From Straminergon stramineum (lineage: Eukaryota; Streptophyta; Bryopsida; Hypnales; Calliergonaceae): a DNA stretch of 64,000 nucleotides. Both the position numbers and the translations under genes were made by a program. Shown one piece after another: positions 50,258-62,699 of this stretch (the first letter of the stretch is position 1; each line of letters opens with the position of its first letter). The notes under the pieces were generated by a model. It was not told where the DNA came from and ran no database searches. It worked only from the letters and a program-made list of their open reading frames with translations. The DNA is taken from the NCBI GenBank assembly GCA_963920665.1, contig OY987266.1, forward strand, positions 23,610,248 through 23,674,247. Reading direction: 5' to 3'.

Positions 50258-50259
50258 TA

Positions 50260-52279
50260 GAAGTACTACAACAAATTTTTAAATTATTTTTCCTAGGAAA
50301 AACTAAAAATGAAGGTGTAGAAGGATTTAAAATAATAGAATTTTTGTTGCAAAAAAATATAATCCTCTAAATGTCCAAGGCCATTTTTGAGCTTTTTGGA
50401 ATTTGCTCTAAATTGAACAAAAAGCCAACATTTTGATTAATTTTTAAAAAAAAATTAATTGTAACCGTACAAATTCAAACTAGATATGTCAAAAATTACA
50501 TGGGAAATGAAAACACAACATTACTTATGTCTTGAAAGATTATAATGTTTAATCATGAGGGTGTTAAAATTGTGAAAGTGATTTGAAGTCTTGCAATCTT
50601 CTTTTCACATGTCAATTCAAAATCAAGTCCACCAAAAAAATATGAGGTTAAAGGACATAACATACATATCCCCGTTTAATTTATGGCTTCTCAAAATCTA
50701 CTCATAAAATTTTTAAATGAATTTCTAATTTGATTTTTTCTACAAGATCTAATGTGATTTCTCCAAGACTTAGTGTGATTTTTTCTCCAAGCTTCCAATT
50801 TTTTGTAATAGTGAAACCTTTTCTAAAATGCAATTATCATAGTATATACACTACATTCTAAGAAAATTAGTTACTTTGCCACATCTATTATATTAAATGC
50901 ACATTGTCATGATTCATTGGTCATGTTCTTGGCATGATTCACCAAAATAGATAGTCGCATTTTCATTTAAAAAAATTTCCATCAAAGTTTTGAAAATACT
51001 ATAGACTCTGTATGGAGTTTAAAATCTAGTTCTATTGCAAATGTGCAATGGATGTACTACTACTATACATGGTACTGAGGGGCGGCATTCCTAGCTTGCC
51101 AAATAAATAAAATTGTTAAATATGATTTGACAAATGATTTGAAATGGAAAGATTTTTTTAAATGTTTTTGAAAATAATAATGGTATCTCAAAATTTTGAA
51201 CATAAATTTTCAAAAATACTTTTTAGCAACCCCAACCACCCCACACAGTAGTGTAAAAATAATGCTATAACAAATTGATGATATTAATTGGGATATAGTT
51301 GTCAATGTATAATTTTTCAATAGCTCTATTCTCTATTACACACAAAAAATGGAATACTATTCAAAAAAAAAAAATTATGACAACAACTATATACAATGAA
51401 TGTATTTAAGTCTTTAACCCCTTAAAGACCAAAGGGTAGTTCAAATTCTTAAAATTGTGAAGATGTATTATTAAATACAACGTAGCAAAAGAATTTAATA
51501 TTAATGTTTTGTAAACAAGAGTTGTAAAATATGATCCATGGATCACATCTATATGGTTAAATCAATTAGCACACAAACCAATATTTTTTAATAAATTTGA
51601 AGACAAAATTTAAAAATTCCTTCTAAAATCAATTATAAATAAAAATTAAAAAAATTTTACAACAATTTATTTATTTAATTTTCAAATATTAAGTTCTAAC
51701 TATAGTGATTTTTGAAGATTTGATTTCATTTTTTCATTCAATTAGTTTTTGTAGGGTCGTTTTTTGAAATGAAAATTTACTTTTTGAGGCCACATCACTA
51801 GTAACTTCTGAATCATAGAATATTTGTAAAGCCAATTCTTTATAATCTTTCTTGTATAAATGTTAAAAAATCTTCGAAATGCAAGAATTTTTAAAAAAAA
51901 TTGATGGATGAAAAAATTCATTTGTGTATACTTGGAATGTGTTTGGGTTCATTTGTGGTTTGAAATTTGAAAGTTGGTTCTTAAGGACAAAAATCTTATT
52001 TTGTAATGCTATAAGAAATCTTGAGTGAATTTAATCACTTTAAAAACTCAAGATGTGCAATTTGAATTAGATATTGCAATGTTGAAAAAACAATACAATA
52101 TCAATTGACAAGAATAGTTGCATTTTTTTAAATGAATATTTGTCATGATGCCAATTTTATTTTGAAATCATATAATTTGATTGTGTATCCAACACATGTA
52201 TAAGAATTGATTTTGATATTAAACACTTAAACTTTAACTTCAATTGCAGTTCAAATATAGTTATGATTTCAAACTTGTT
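50260..52279. other. AT-rich intergenic DNA
   Basis: About 2 kb of AT-rich DNA with no ORF above 60 codons, no RNA gene and no clear repeat seen. Homopolymer A and T runs are common. Confidence 0.6.
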
Positions 52280-55200
52280 TTAAAATGGATCACATGGTGC
52301 AACAAGTTCTATCATTTCTCGAGGCACATTCCATGGAATGAATGCTGCATCTGATACATCAATGAAAAATGAAAGCGCTCGAATGATTTTTGGTAAGTTT
52401 TTGAGTAAGTAAATGCAATTCATTTCTAAATCAACTCCAAATTTTTGAGCAATAGAAAATATTTTAATGAATGTCTTCTTTGATGGAAAGGCAATTCGTA
52501 ATGATGTTCTTCCCATAAAATCTAATGGTATGGCTTTTGCTGCAGCCAACAAATGACGTGGTTCTCCACTTAAAGTTAATGAGTTTCCATGTGGTTGTCC
52601 CCCAATAAAATATCCACTTCCTCTCACTTCTTCTACTTTAACTTCTTTTGGAAAAGACTACAATTATAAAAGAGACATTATTATAAATAAACCATTGTAT
52701 AATTCATTCATTGTACATATTACAAGATGTAACAAAACAATTTAAAAACTAAGTAGGCATATGTGATGAAACTAATTATTAGAATTTTGATGATATTATT
52801 TCAATATATGAAGATTTTTAAAATATATTTTATTTCTAAGAAAAACATTAAGTTGAATACAAAATTGAATCAAATGGGCAACATCAAACCTTAGAAATAG
52901 AAGTTTGCATCATTGGACAAACCAGAAAACCCATGACCATCCAGATGCTAAATGTTTCTGCTTCCATTGGTTTGTGAGACCAATTTTGAATGTGCTTGTA
53001 GAATTTATAACATTCATCCGCAATCTTAGGTCCAAATATTGTTATAAACCAACCTTTGTCCCGATTTCGGTTCACAAACATATTGAACTACATGTTGTGT
53101 TTGAATAATTATATTAGAAAATATATTGGCATAATCTTTTTTATATTCAACAAAAATTTGAAATATGCATATTATAAAATTTTATAATAGAAATAATACA
53201 TGAATAGAACCATGTGTATGTCAACACATTCATAATTGCATCAAAGTACCTTGCGAGGATAGTGTTGAAGGACATTAATTCTAGCTTTTGCACCAATCCA
53301 TTCAGGATGAGGTTTACTAATAATGAAATGTCTAGCTTGTTCAGCTACCTTTTGAAATAATTTCATACCAGGTTCAGGAACTCGTAGTATATTTACCTAC
53401 CGTAGTTTGACAATAATATTTTTAAGTATTTATGATATATGATTATGATTTTCTTAAGCATATATGTAAAAATTGGTTGTACAAGAAATAATAAAAATTA
53501 CTAACTAATATACAAAATATCCATAAAAAAATTGGATTAATTTTAACTCATAAATTTTGAAATTGTATTATGATCATTAAATACATATATATAGAGAGAT
53601 GAAATCATGAAAGAACCTTCAAATGATTATACTCAAAAAAACCTTCTTCTAGAACTTCATATTTTCTCCCTACAATGTAACCAGTATGAAGTGTAAAGGT
53701 GTACGGCATGAGGTCTAAGTTGGACCCATATTCGAACGACTGACAAAATCTCTTTAGGGTTCTTAAATCTGACTGCCCAATTCCCTCAATCAATTACAAA
53801 TGAAGTATTAGTTAAATAATGAAGAACTTAACATTAAATACATATGCATTCAAATTTAAATGTATTATACTAATATAAATATAAATAATATTAATATAAA
53901 TGTTTTTCCATTTTATTCTATGTGTTTTATATAAGAACCTCAATTTTCAATTAAATAAATAAATAAAACCTGGACGCTCAATTGAATCAACAAGTGTACA
54001 TAATTCAAGTAAAGCTACTCGATTTGTTTCACTCATTAGTGCAACTCGAAGGTAAGCAATAAGAGGCATTAATGTAATAGCCTCAGTGACTTCAGTAAGC
54101 AAGAGTTCATTTGCCACTTGAAATACGTCAGGGAGTTCATTACATGGTATATGGCATTTTTCAGTATACAAATATTCCATTACTCCATGAACGCCATTGG
54201 CAGTCCATTGATTCTTGTTAAAAACATATATTGGAGGAGGTTGTGGAGGAGGTTCTATATTTGCTTCATTATCCTCAGGAGTAGATGATAATGTTGCTAA
54301 AAAATCTGCAAAAAATGATCGTTCTTCTTTAACTCTCTCTTCTGCAAGTTCACCATCATCTTTACCAATATCAGGTTTATCTTCTTCAAGCAATGGTTCA
54401 ACCTAATTAAATTTAAAAAATGTTAAATGAAAAAATAAATAGAACAATTTACATACAAGAATGAACTTTTAAGACATTTAATTTTGTTGATGACACCAAA
54501 TTAGCTTATTTTAATAAATATCTAGTAAAACAACGATTTGGCTTAGTATAATATGATAATATATTCAAATTATTTATGAATTTTGAAAATAAATTTTAGT
54601 TTTATTTTACAAAAAATATTTTTTATTATGGTATATTATATATTAATTTTTAAATCAATATTTTAAATTATATATTTAAATAAAAATAAAAATAAGTAAA
54701 AATAATGTTAATTTTTTATTATTTAAATAATAAATCTAATTAGATTAATTAAACATTAATATCTACTTTCACATCTTATTTATCAAAATATAATATATTA
54801 TAATATAATATAGTTTGTAAGTTATTTTGTATTGAATTATATATTGTTTTGTTATATTTTCGTATCATTATTTTTTAAATATGTGTTAGTATATTTATTA
54901 CCTCTGAACCTACAAGATTTCCATTTATGAGACTTTCTCGGAATTTGCTTCCTTTTTTTAGACTTCCTCTTGGCAAACTTCCTCTAAGTAAGTTTGCATC
55001 AAAAGAAGAATCTAGTGGTTTTTCTTCTTGTAATTCTCCTTTGATAAGATGGGACTCAGCTTCACTTGCTCGAACAACCTTACCATCTATTAAACTCCCC
55101 ATTACAAGAGTATCACCTTCAATTATTTGAGAGGATTGACTATCACGCTTTGCTAATATACTCTGACATGGATTTATAATAGATTCACGTTCATTGGGCT

Positions 55201-56476
55201 TTTCCCATCCAGGTGGAGCATAATCTGAGAAACTTATACGAACCGTACGTTGATAAGGTTCAGGTGTTTTTTCAACTTCTTCATCAAAATCTTTGATTGA
55301 TTCATCGTTTTCAGGAGTGAATGGTATACATTTTGCAACAATTTCAGCAAATTTATCAAATTGTTCTTTTAATTTTGGTGGAAGCTCTAAACTTGACAAT
55401 TTTGTAACTAGTTTGTGACTTTCTATAACAATATCAAAAGCTCCTTTATCTATTTTTTCTTGCAATATTTGTTCATTAGATATAAATGTTGGAAACTTTG
55501 ATGGTGAAGGTAGTAAAGCTTTTTTTTGTGCTTCTTGAAAAGCAAGAAATGTTTCAGTTACAATTCTCGGTACTATGATTGTTTTTTCAGGATGTCTAAG
55601 TGTGCACCAAGCAAGAGTTGGTTCTACTTCATATTCTGTACTTGCACTGTTTTCATCTGAATTTTTTTGGCACAAACTTGTTGTAAAAATAATAATATGT
55701 ATAAATATTTTTTTTCTAAACTAAAGATATTCATATCATAAATTTATTAATTGAACATGATCAATCAATATCTAGTACATACTTGAAATGCATTAGCATA
55801 CATAAATTGCACATATTGGTAAAAAAATCCATTAAAAAATACAAAAACATATTGTATACTAACCAAATTGTCTTGTTCGCAAGAATTGTCTATCCAAATA
55901 TTCTCGTGATGCCATATCTCTCATACCAGAGTCTAGTAATTCTTCAAAAGCATTGCAATGTCTACTTATTACTCGTGAATGGGCTCTAAGAAGCATTTGT
56001 TTGTCACTTGAACGACTAGCTTTATACCATATTAAAACATCAGCAGGACCTTCTAAAAGCTCAGGAGGTTCATAAGGTTTTCTTATTTTACCTAATTGAC
56101 TTTTTATTATTTCTATGATATCTTGTTCTTCAGGGGTTTCAGGAAACATTTCATCATCATAGTTTTTGTTATATACATATCCACGCATTGCATTAGTTTG
56201 AGTCATTGTAAGATCAAGATTATATAGGTCTTCTTGATCTATTGAATGATCAACATTTGGTCCAAATATACTAGGTGTAGGATGTTCAAAACATTTTTGG
56301 CGTTGATGAGGTGGTTGTGTATATTCTATCATTTCAGGAATTAAACTTCCCAATTGTGATTCTCCAGTCTCTTTATTGATGGATTTTTTAGTGAGATACA
56401 ACTGCATTATTGAATTTCCAAGAAACACTGGACGGCTAGTATAAAGTTTGCTTTGTTTTTTTTCTTCAATATCCAT
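52280..56476 (-). CDS. Unrecognised ~900-aa protein with BTB-like halves and pentapeptide-like tract
   Basis: Proposed exons: 56476-55860, 55676-54902, 54402-53992 (or to 53970), 53784-53617, 53396-53250, 53087-52890 and 52657-52280. With the 53992 donor (CTT then GTTGAT) the frame closes at 2694 nt, 897 aa. The stronger-looking donor at 53970 leaves a one-base phase break, so that junction is uncertain. Start ATG is at 56476 (MDIEEKKQSKLY). Seen: GPADVLIWYKASRSSDKQMLLRAHSRVISRHCNAFEELL around residue 160, like the first half of a BTB fold; HGVMEYLYTEKCHIPCNELP and FQVANELLL, like its second half, about 320 residues later; between them an acidic/Pro region and a Gly-Ser-Leu tract with period five. 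The last 330 residues are well conserved in composition but unknown to me. BTB proteins often act in Cullin-3 ligases; that is only a possibility here. Codon use is as AT-rich as the surroundings. Confidence 0.7.
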
Positions 56477-56939
56477 TGTAAATTGTGTTCTTTTGAAATT
56501 CTCCAAAGAAAGTATGTTTTCTATAATTTTCCTATCTTTTGACTCTAATCATATTTTGAAGTTGCCAACAATTGATTCATGCCGATAGCACATAACTTAT
56601 AACATGTAATACAATTTGTGTTATGTAATAAATACAATTATGTAAGGTTCAAGAATCAATTTGATTTTGGATATTATAAAAATTATATGATACAAAAATT
56701 TCCATAAATTAAAAACTATTTGATATATTGTAATTTGCAAAAGAATATTTTGGAATAGAAATCAACATAGATACAGAGTGTTTAAATCGTAACTTCTTTA
56801 AAAAAATATTTTGTGTGAATCTTATAAATTTGTTATGATATAAATTGTACGCATTCTAATTTATGCATCAAATTTTTTTTTTATACAATTACTGAAATAT
56901 GCTTGCAAAATATCTCAAGTTATTCATCAAAATTTAAAA

Positions 56940-57179
56940 TCAATGGTATGTGCTTTCAGCCTTTTTGGACCACGTACGATACTTTTCAATTTCCAATTTT
57001 ACATCATAATCTTTTTTATTAGGTCTTAAAGTGTCCATGTACTGTAAAAATGACTTATACTTTCTATTGAGTTGTTTGATACTCTTTTTCTTGGCCTCAT
57101 TGTTTATATCTTCATCAACTTCGTTAGATAGTTTTAAATTGTGTTGTGCAATTTCATTTGCTATTAATATATTATCCAT
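56940..57179 (-). CDS. Small charged ORF, possible first exon of the BTB-like gene
   Basis: A true ATG at 57179 opens 79 codons ending in TGA: MDNILIANEIAQHNLKLSNE and a Lys/Glu/Asn-rich helix (NNEAKKKSIKQLNRKYKSFL). In DNA this AT-rich an open frame with helical periodicity is notable. It is on the same strand, 460 bp upstream of the BTB-like gene's first exon. A donor GTACGT lies inside it near the end, but the phase does not match the acceptor at 56506, so it may be separate. Confidence 0.35.
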   Translation of the reverse strand: MDNILIANEIAQHNLKLSNEVDEDINNEAKKKSIKQLNRKYKSFLQYMDTLRPNKKDYDVKLEIEKYRTWSKKAESTYH

Positions 57180-59884
57180 GGAATTTTTTTTTATTAATAG
57201 TCTTTGATTTTGTACTACATCAAATGTATTTTAATTGTCATGTTTTTCATGTTTGTATTTTTGTATTTTAATAATTTCATTGATTTTGTGTAAAGAACTT
57301 ACAATTTACTTCACTTTTTTTTTAATTGAAAACAAGTAGCACATTGTAAATGTTACTACAATATCATTGAATATAATAACCTATATTAATGATTCTTCTA
57401 GTAATGAGAGAAATATAATTTTCATCATTTTTTACCATAGATTTTTATTATTTTATGTAGGCTAATGAATGCTCTTATATATTATTTACCAAAAAATATT
57501 TTAAATTTGCAATATAAATCAATATTTTTTATTCTTCATTCAATTTGATGTGATTATAGTGAGTGTTTTAGATATTATTTTAAATTTCTTTAGCGAATTT
57601 TTCATTTCATGTAAATTTTTTATGTTGATTATAGGTCTAAAGAACAAGAATATAGACTATTTGCATTTATCTTTGAATTTTTTTTACAATAATGTGTATG
57701 CTTTATAAGTTTTAAGATTTAAATCTCAAACTAAATATAAAAAAGTATCAACAAGCAAAAACAAACTCTTTTATCTTTCCTAATATACAAATACTATTGG
57801 TATCATCTCTATAGATTTTAACCATAATAATGTTAGAAATTTTGCTATGTTCATTGGTAGTGAATAACTATGATTATTTGTAGCTCTATTCAAAACTTAG
57901 ATTTGTTTACCACATTATCATCTATTTCATTTTTTCAAAATTATTAACCTTCTAATTCAAAATTGAAAAAATGAAAAAACTCATTTAAAACATATCATTT
58001 TTTTAAGTAATAAAAATATGCTAAATTTTTTTTTTATATATAACTTAGTACAAACTACAAAGAAATCAAGCTTTCTCAAATTTGATATAATTTGTGTTTT
58101 TGAAGAGTTGAAAAATACAAATATAAAAACAAATCAAGTTTCTAATATGAAAATTGCTTCCATTAGAGAGGTACTTTACATTTGAAAAATAAAACTAATT
58201 TATTTTTTATTTTATTTTTTGCAATGTATTGCATATTTTCATTTGTTTTTTCTTATTTATTTTGACATCAATCATAACTTAATCCAAATCAAAAGATTAG
58301 TTAGCTTAGGATGTTTGATTTGAAAGTAAGTCTTTTCTTAGGGGTATGTAATGAAAAACTATATAAAATTCAATTATGTCATTGAATATAAATATTTTAA
58401 TGAGATGAAAAGTTCCAATATATAATGTGTATAAAATCATTCAAGAGCATTCTTTTTTTATGCCAATCTCTTGATGATTATCATTGAGGAGAATTAAAAT
58501 ATTTTATCATCTTATTTATAATTTCATGATCATTGGTTACAAAACAAGAATCTTTTTAAAAATTCAAAATTCATATTAATAATTAATATTTTTGCTTTGG
58601 TTACACTACAAAATCATTTATTATTATGATTATTTAAATCCAAACCAACCATTATATGGAATTCATTACTAAATAAATAAATTTCAATTTTCCATAAAAA
58701 AAGATTGGTGATTTGAAAAAATGAAGTTTAATAAGCTTGATAGTTTTTGTTGCAAGTCAAATGTGATTGATAGTTGATAAAAATACATAACAATTAGTTT
58801 AGCTAAACATAAAGGTATTTTTATTTTATGGTAGCATTAACCTTGCAACACTTGATTTGTTGTATTGTAGTGTATGCCAATAAGAAATATGTATATAACA
58901 CCAAGCTCATTTTTCTCCTCAAAGTAATTGTTTAAAAACAATTAGATTTTGAATATATTTTAGAAAAGAAAGATGAATTAATTCACATTAGTATATTGTA
59001 ATGTTATTTCTAATTTCTTTCTTTGAAACATTCATTTGGAAGATCTATAGGATTTACTTGATGTTACATCAAAAATAGAACTATAGATTTTGGTTATTTC
59101 CTAAAATGAAATTTTAAGGTGTGATTTTTTGCATCTCACATGTTCATTGAGCACCAACATTTAAAGTATGATGAAGAAGAATTAATGATAATTTGTATCA
59201 TTAATTTAAATAAATATTCCATTAATAAATAAAATATGAAGAAAAAAATACTTCACTGTAACATTGTTATTAAATGTCTTTCCAAATTACGTGCAATTAT
59301 ATCTAAATTTTCAATCTAAATTAAATTCATAAATAGCTTAAAAAAGTTTCTAATGCAATCCTTGTTGATTGTAACATATTCACAATCTACAAAAATAAAC
59401 TAGGTTGTAAATAGATTTCATGAGAAAGATTTTTAATAGAGTATAGTTATTTCGTTTGATTGTTGGTAAGAATATTAAACAAACATTACAAAATTTCATA
59501 GTTTATTCAATTGCATCAATCAATGGCTATAAAATAAGCATCAACATAAGGACATTTGAAATTAGTGTGATGTTGGGATTTATCTTTTTGAATTTATAAA
59601 ACTCTATATCTACTTGGAAGATCCTTTCCAACCTTCCATCAACCGAAACTATAAATTCTAGATGGAGCTTATCTACTTTACAAGCAAAAATGGTCCTTAG
59701 TTTCAATATGCGAACATACTACATTATTTTTGCAATATAATTTTAAAATTCAGTTTCTCTCTGCTATATGATTCTAGAGACTAATCATCATCATCTAACT
59801 CTAAGATTTTAGCATAATGATAATGACTATTTTTTGAAACCATTTTAACTTCAATATAATAAACAATGCAAAGTCTAAAGAAAA

Positions 59885-60310
59885 ATGACATTATTTAGTT
59901 CAAAAAGTTCAAAAAGACCTAATTCAATTTTTTCCTCAATTTATTTATATTACATTGTACAACACCAAGATCAATACATTGATTGTTTGCAATCCAATGA
60001 TATAAATGCAAATCATTTTTTTTTATTGAGAACCTTTTATGTATTGGAAGAGTACATCAAACATTACCAAGAGTATACAAAATTGATAGTGGTCACTAAA
60101 GCTCAAATTTGTACAAATTTTTCATTACCATGTTTGGAAATAAATTCAAATTTCCAGGCAAGTATTGTAAAATTAATAATTTATCAAACATTTAGGAATT
60201 ATTTTGAATTTGAAATTGTTGAATTCACAATAGAATTGATTAGTGAAATTGCCACTTCATTTTTAGTTATAGTTTTAGTACTTAAGATGTTGGTTGACAC
60301 TTGTTGTTAG
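59885..60310 (+). CDS. Doubtful 141-codon ORF
   Basis: ATG to TAG in DNA where stops are very frequent. The product is rich in Ile, Phe and Tyr with a hydrophobic C-terminal stretch (IATSFLVIVLVLKML) that could be one membrane helix. No family is recognised, no neighbour supports it, and composition alone could explain it. Confidence 0.15.
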   Translation: MTLFSSKSSKRPNSIFSSIYLYYIVQHQDQYIDCLQSNDINANHFFLLRTFYVLEEYIKHYQEYTKLIVVTKAQICTNFSLPCLEINSNFQASIVKLIIYQTFRNYFEFEIVEFTIELISEIATSFLVIVLVLKMLVDTCC

Positions 60311-60821
60311 GAATGTTGCTACCAAAGAGAATCTAGCCCAAACATGTACCTAAATTAATTCCTAAAAGTTTCACTAGTAGTTTAACACCACTCTAAATTA
60401 ATGTAGTTGTTGTAGCTTCACCAAGTGTTGACAAACATTGTTCATAAAAAACAAGTTGAATATTTTGCAACTACCACTTTAAATATTCCCATGTAATGTA
60501 GTTTCTTTCTCATACTCTCTTCTCCAAGACCTTGATTTTACCTCTTTGTCCTTCATTGTGTCATGATTTCTATTTCTATTTCTATATCTATTTCTCTATG
60601 ATTTGTTGCTTCTATAATAAAAATGCGGTTTCCATTTCCCCCCAACAAGAATCCTTGCTTTGAAGTTGTCAATTTACTATGGTCTCTCTATTTTTTGTAT
60701 CTTTTTTAATACAACTTTGTGAGACATTACATTCTCATTAGCTTATTTTACCAATTCATCTCTAGTAGTGTCTCTGAAGCACTTTTAGGTGCTAAACAAC
60801 AATGAAGGTTAGGAAAATCCT

Positions 60822-60997
60822 CATCTTTGTGCCATGAAAAATGTTCATATGCTTGGAGAGACAAATTTTGGTGAGTTGTTCATCTCATTGCCATGAGCCA
60901 CACTTACATGTTTGTGAGACAAAGTTTGTAGAACTATACATCTCTTTGCTATGAATAATGCTCAAATGCCTAGTGAGACGTTCAAATCTTGGTATTC
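60822..60997 (+). repeat. Tandem repeat, three units of 58-59 bp
   Basis: Units start CATCT(T/C)(T/A)(G/T)TG(C/T)C(A/T)ATGA at 60822, 60881 and 60939, each with ...CA(T/A)ATG(C/T)(T/C)T...GAGAC in the middle. They are diverged by several substitutions per unit. Confidence 0.75.
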
Positions 60998-62699
60998 ATT
61001 GAGAATAAAGATTCTTCGAAAGCTCAAGGAAAAATGAAATATTTGAAAATCTCAAAAAAATATATGTTTTGATATTTATATTTCCAATAAATAATCAAAT
61101 AATTCAAGAGATCATTTTTTTCAACTTAAAAGGTCATCTCATCAAATAATTATATCTAAATTGAATTAAATTTTATATTCCCTACACTCATACAAAGGAA
61201 GATAACTTTGAGCATAATTTTATGCATGACAAAGTATTTTCTATTTTTTTGAATCTCTTTGGTAGTCTTCGTAAATTGCAATTCTTAAAAACATTCAAGT
61301 ATGACATCCAATCATGGATTTATAAATAATAAAATATTTTTGAAAAATATTTAAAAATTAAGAAAGATGCAAAAGTCTTATGAATAACTCACTACAAAGC
61401 TTTTAAGTCATTTGGAGTTATAACATAAAAGTTATCCATGGTAGAAAAGATCATCAACTAACTATAGAATGGTGATAGAAAATCATACAAGCATTTTAAT
61501 TTACAATCACCAATGTTTCCTTCTACTACAATGGCAAGCTTGTATGTGAGAGAAGATCATTGTGTGGGCAATTATAAGAAATTTTCTTACTCCATATTTT
61601 CTTTTTTTAATTTTATAAAATTTAGACAATTAGTATTATTTGTACTATCATTACTATTTGGTCGATTGGTTGATGAATATTTTCTTATAATTTTATTAAA
61701 GGTCTTTCATTGACACTTCAAAGTTTGAACTCCTAGATGAACTTATATTTTCATTGGACTATTGACATCATCATGGATGTCATCCACCAATATTATGCTT
61801 TAGAGTTGTGTGAAGAAACAAGGAGTGGCAAATTTTCAATGAAAATAATATCTATTTTTTCATTTTGTAAAATTATATTGCTAAGTCCAAAAATTAAGAA
61901 AAAATATCTTAACAACTCTTTGAAGGAGGTTAGGCACTAAGACAAGACAATTATCTCTTTTCAATTGTTCAAAAATTTGTGTCAAACAAAGCTCTTTCAC
62001 GAATGTTTATAAAATTGTTGAAGTATCATCTTTACCTTTGATATAAATTTTAGGTCCATCAAAACTTTTGTTCAAGACCTTACTGAAGACCTATCATATA
62101 TGCAATTTGTGAGGGAAAAATAGTATATATCTTTCTTGCAATTGCATGTATATTTGGATTTGTAAGCTACTAGAAAGTGTTGATTGAGGTTGTTGAGCAC
62201 TTCCACAAAGAAGTCATAATGGGCAACGTCATTCACCTCTATGTCAAGTTTGTTAGAAGATTGTCTAGCTCTTTGCCTTATCAATGGACTTAATCCACCT
62301 TTACCACATCTTTCAAAATTTTGGGAAATGAAGCTCCTTGAGAGATATTTTCACGATGCTACATTGGATTTCAAAACAAAAGTGTCAATTTTTCTTAGAA
62401 AAATAAAATTTCAATTGCTCACTTCTTTTCTCACAAATGTCTTTATTGAATTGTAATACCTAGGGCAAAACACTTCCTCTTTGTATTGCAACTATGGTGG
62501 TGTTGATTAGGTTTTGAAGGAGCTTGGAAAGGGCTTGGAAAGCACTAAAGAGGCATGGAGTGTGGCCAAATGACGCCTTACACATGTAAAATGCATTCAC
62601 TTGCATATTAATTGTTACAAGATTTTTCCCTTCTAATTGTAGGTCACTAAGGGGTTTCCAAGGTCATGAAGCGGTCAAGCATGTTGTAATCCCAATGGA

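Noticed and set aside
62072..62284. Minus-strand ORF with RQRARQSSNKLDIEVNDVAHYD
   Set aside because: Reads like protein but has no domain, partner exon or splice site; could be a gene remnant, not enough for a call.
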